From positions 434,001-498,000 of the forward strand of contig CATKHW010000289.1 of assembly GCA_949752795.1 (NCBI GenBank): DNA of 64,000 nt, given 5' to 3'. Both the position numbers and the translations under genes were made by a program. The stretch is from Hyperoodon ampullatus. Its lineage: Eukaryota > Chordata > Mammalia > Artiodactyla > Ziphiidae. Each line of letters starts with the position of its first letter. The stretch's first letter is position 1. Below, piece by piece: positions 62,604 to 64,000 of this stretch. The notes below the pieces were generated by a model. That model saw only the letters and a list, made by a program, of their open reading frames with translations. It searched no databases and was not told the DNA's origin.

Positions 62604-64000
62604 GATATATTCCTCTGCGGGAAATATGGGGTTTTGAGTCCCTTTCACTGAGGAAGGTGTAGGTCTTGTCTATTCCATAGTTGGTTTTTGGAACGGTACC
62701 TGTGCTTATATCAAACTCTGGTTTTATGCATCACCCCACCTCTCCTTCCCCCTTAAGCAGGCATAAGAGTGTTTTCTAAATGTGAGACTCTGTTCTCTTT
62801 CCTAACTCAGTTCAAGTGTAGCCATGTTTACAGGATCTTCATAAGTGATATCTTATGATAAGTTTCTTTTTCTGTGTGACTTATTTCACTTAGAATCATC
62901 GTACCTGAATCCACCCATTTTGCTGCTACTGGTCTTATGACATTGATTTCATGGCTGAGGGATATTCCATCGTACGTAAGTACCACAATTTTTTGAACCA
63001 TTTTTATATTTCCTGGGATATTTAAGGTGTACCCAAGTTGAGGTCCTTGTAAGCAGTGCAGCCCTAAATTTTGGGGTGGCTGTGTCTTTTTGATTTTCAG
63101 TTTTCCCAAGGTATATTCCCTAGACTGGAAGTGCCCTTGGCTCTGTAGCTCTGTTGTTTACTTGTTTTAGGGAACACAATGCACTCCTCCAGAGAGGCAG
63201 TTGGCAATTTACATCCCGCCCATCAGCATAACAAGGCTCCCTGTTCTCCAGGGCCTGTCTTGCCTTTCTGGTTTTTACACATTTTGTGGATGTCCCTTTT
63301 GACCGGTGGGAAGTGATACTTCTTTGTAGTGCAGATTTGCATTGCCCGCTTGCTTGCTTGGCCAAAAAGGGCGTATGCGTTTTCTCCTGAATATATTCAG
63401 GAGAAAACGCATACGCCCTTTTTGTCCAAGTGCATCATTGTCGAAGTTGTCCCCCTCTTCCTGTGCTTTAAAGGCGATTCCAACGTACCTCTTGAAATCT
63501 GTTTCCTGCTATTCTGCCACGCTTTCAAGTCCGCCTCTTTGCCTTCCCTCAACAGATTTTTGGACGATACTTGTCCTTTATTACTCGGCCAGTTTGTGAA
63601 TTGCTGTGCCCCTGAGCTCCATTTTTCAACTCGTTTTTGGTGAGCTGACCGCAAGTCCAAAATTTTGGTTCAGGATCTATACTGATTTCCGGTGGGTGGC
63701 TGAGACTTTGGTTAATTCTTCTTCCTGCCGGGAAATTACAGTGATATGTGCCCGTCCAAATGCCTAACAGCTACTCTCTCATTGGTTCTCCATCTTCCCT
63801 TTCATCCTCTGCCAAATTGGCAACCTGTGCGAACCAGGAGGTTAAAGGGGCTGTCTCTCCAAGTTGGGAGGTTGATAATAAAGCAGATGGAAAGTCAAAC
63901 CGGAGCACCAGGAGAGGGACTATTCGTTGAGTTTTAGAAACCTTTCGTATTCACAGTGTGTCCGTTCTCTAGGATTCCCGTACATGTTATATCTGTAATA
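62604..64000 (+). repeat. Satellite monomer copy 37 (class X, truncated by window end)
   Basis: Unit positions 1-1397 only. Palindrome 63357-63430 has one mismatch, G to T at 63425. It carries 967C. Private changes include GTTGTCCCCC near 63451, CTCCATCTTCC near 63791 and an A for G at 63998. Confidence 0.96.
63357..63430. repeat. Palindrome of copy 37, one arm mismatch
   Basis: G to T at 63425 changes TTGGCC to TTGTCC in the outer right arm and removes one of the two MscI sites. Confidence 0.95.

Larger units (their letters stand above)
1..64000 (+). repeat. Tandem satellite array, 1,739-bp monomer, probably common cetacean satellite
   Basis: The same sequence recurs every 1,739 bp across the entire window, in one orientation, with no interruption, inserted element or unique DNA. 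Thirty-six copies are complete and the last is truncated by the window edge. The only length change I found is a 1-base deletion in copy 24. Differences are point substitutions, many shared between neighbours, as expected from concerted evolution by unequal crossover and conversion. The monomer is L1-derived. Its length and L1 content agree with the common cetacean satellite as I remember it, which sits in constitutive C-band heterochromatin. Single-copy sites such as XbaI TCTAGA, SpeI ACTAGT and NcoI CCATGG would give a 1.74-kb ladder. Another mammalian L1-derived satellite is possible, but the match to cetartiodactyl-type L1 makes a whale the best reading. Confidence 0.96.

Noticed and set aside
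1..64000. CENP-B box
   Set aside because: I looked for TTCG-N4-A-N2-CGGG on both strands of the unit. The nearest candidates (ATTCGTTGAG at 1319-1328 and GCCCGCTTGC near 741) fail at required positions.
1..64000. CRISPR array or ribosomal DNA repeat
   Set aside because: The 1.74-kb unit has no short repeat-spacer alternation, no rRNA sequence, and clear L1 homology.
1..64000. A novel defence, viral or metabolic gene system
   Set aside because: No intact gene, RNA gene or inserted element exists in the window; everything visible is satellite monomer.

Overview
The whole 64 kb is one uninterrupted tandem satellite array, with no unique DNA and no gene. A monomer of 1,739 bp repeats head to tail in a single orientation. 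There are 36 complete copies (the first starting at 1) and a 37th cut by the window end (62604-64000, 1,397 bp). All complete copies are exactly 1,739 bp except copy 24 (39998-41735), which lacks one base. Copies differ by scattered substitutions, usually well under about 1% by eye. Unit coordinates used below count from the G of GATATATTCC as position 1; copy 1 has the same numbering as the window.

Origin: the monomer is largely a decayed LINE-1 (L1) 3' end lying antisense to the + strand. On the - strand, ORF2 C-terminal sequence (about 745 to 225) runs into a stop codon at the expected ORF2 end (225-227). It continues through a 3' UTR resembling cetartiodactyl L1 and ends at a relic poly(A) tail (T-rich on +, 1601-1618 of the preceding copy). 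A monomer of about 1.74 kb made of L1 matches what I recall of the 'common cetacean satellite': about 1.74-1.76 kb in baleen and several toothed whales, about 1.58 kb in delphinoids, and reported as L1-derived by Kapitonov and colleagues in the late 1990s. I therefore infer heterochromatin of a whale, more likely not a dolphin or porpoise. The identification comes from memory and is not a database hit.

Unit layout: 1-224 L1 3' UTR; 225-745 ORF2 remnant; 754-827 a perfect 74-bp palindrome with 37-bp arms and no spacer; 828-1140 weakly L1-like; 1141-1600 not recognised; 1601-1618 relic poly(A); 1619-1739 L1 3' UTR distal part.

Array-scale structure: linked variants divide most monomers into three classes. 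Class C: 635T, 916T, 935G, 1085C, 1212A, 1420T. Class X: 635T, 916A, 935T, 1085T, 1212A, usually 1420C. Class Y: 635A, 916A, 935G, 1085C, 1212T, 1420T. Class C dominates the left end. X and Y alternate on the right and form local 3,478-bp dimers, clearest in copies 22-23, 25-26 and 27-28. A second dimer zone covers copies 9-12. Adjacent near-identical copies (17 and 18; 4 and 5) point to recent unequal exchange. The short open reading frames that recur every 1,739 bp are chance products of a homogenised repeat and are not annotated as genes.
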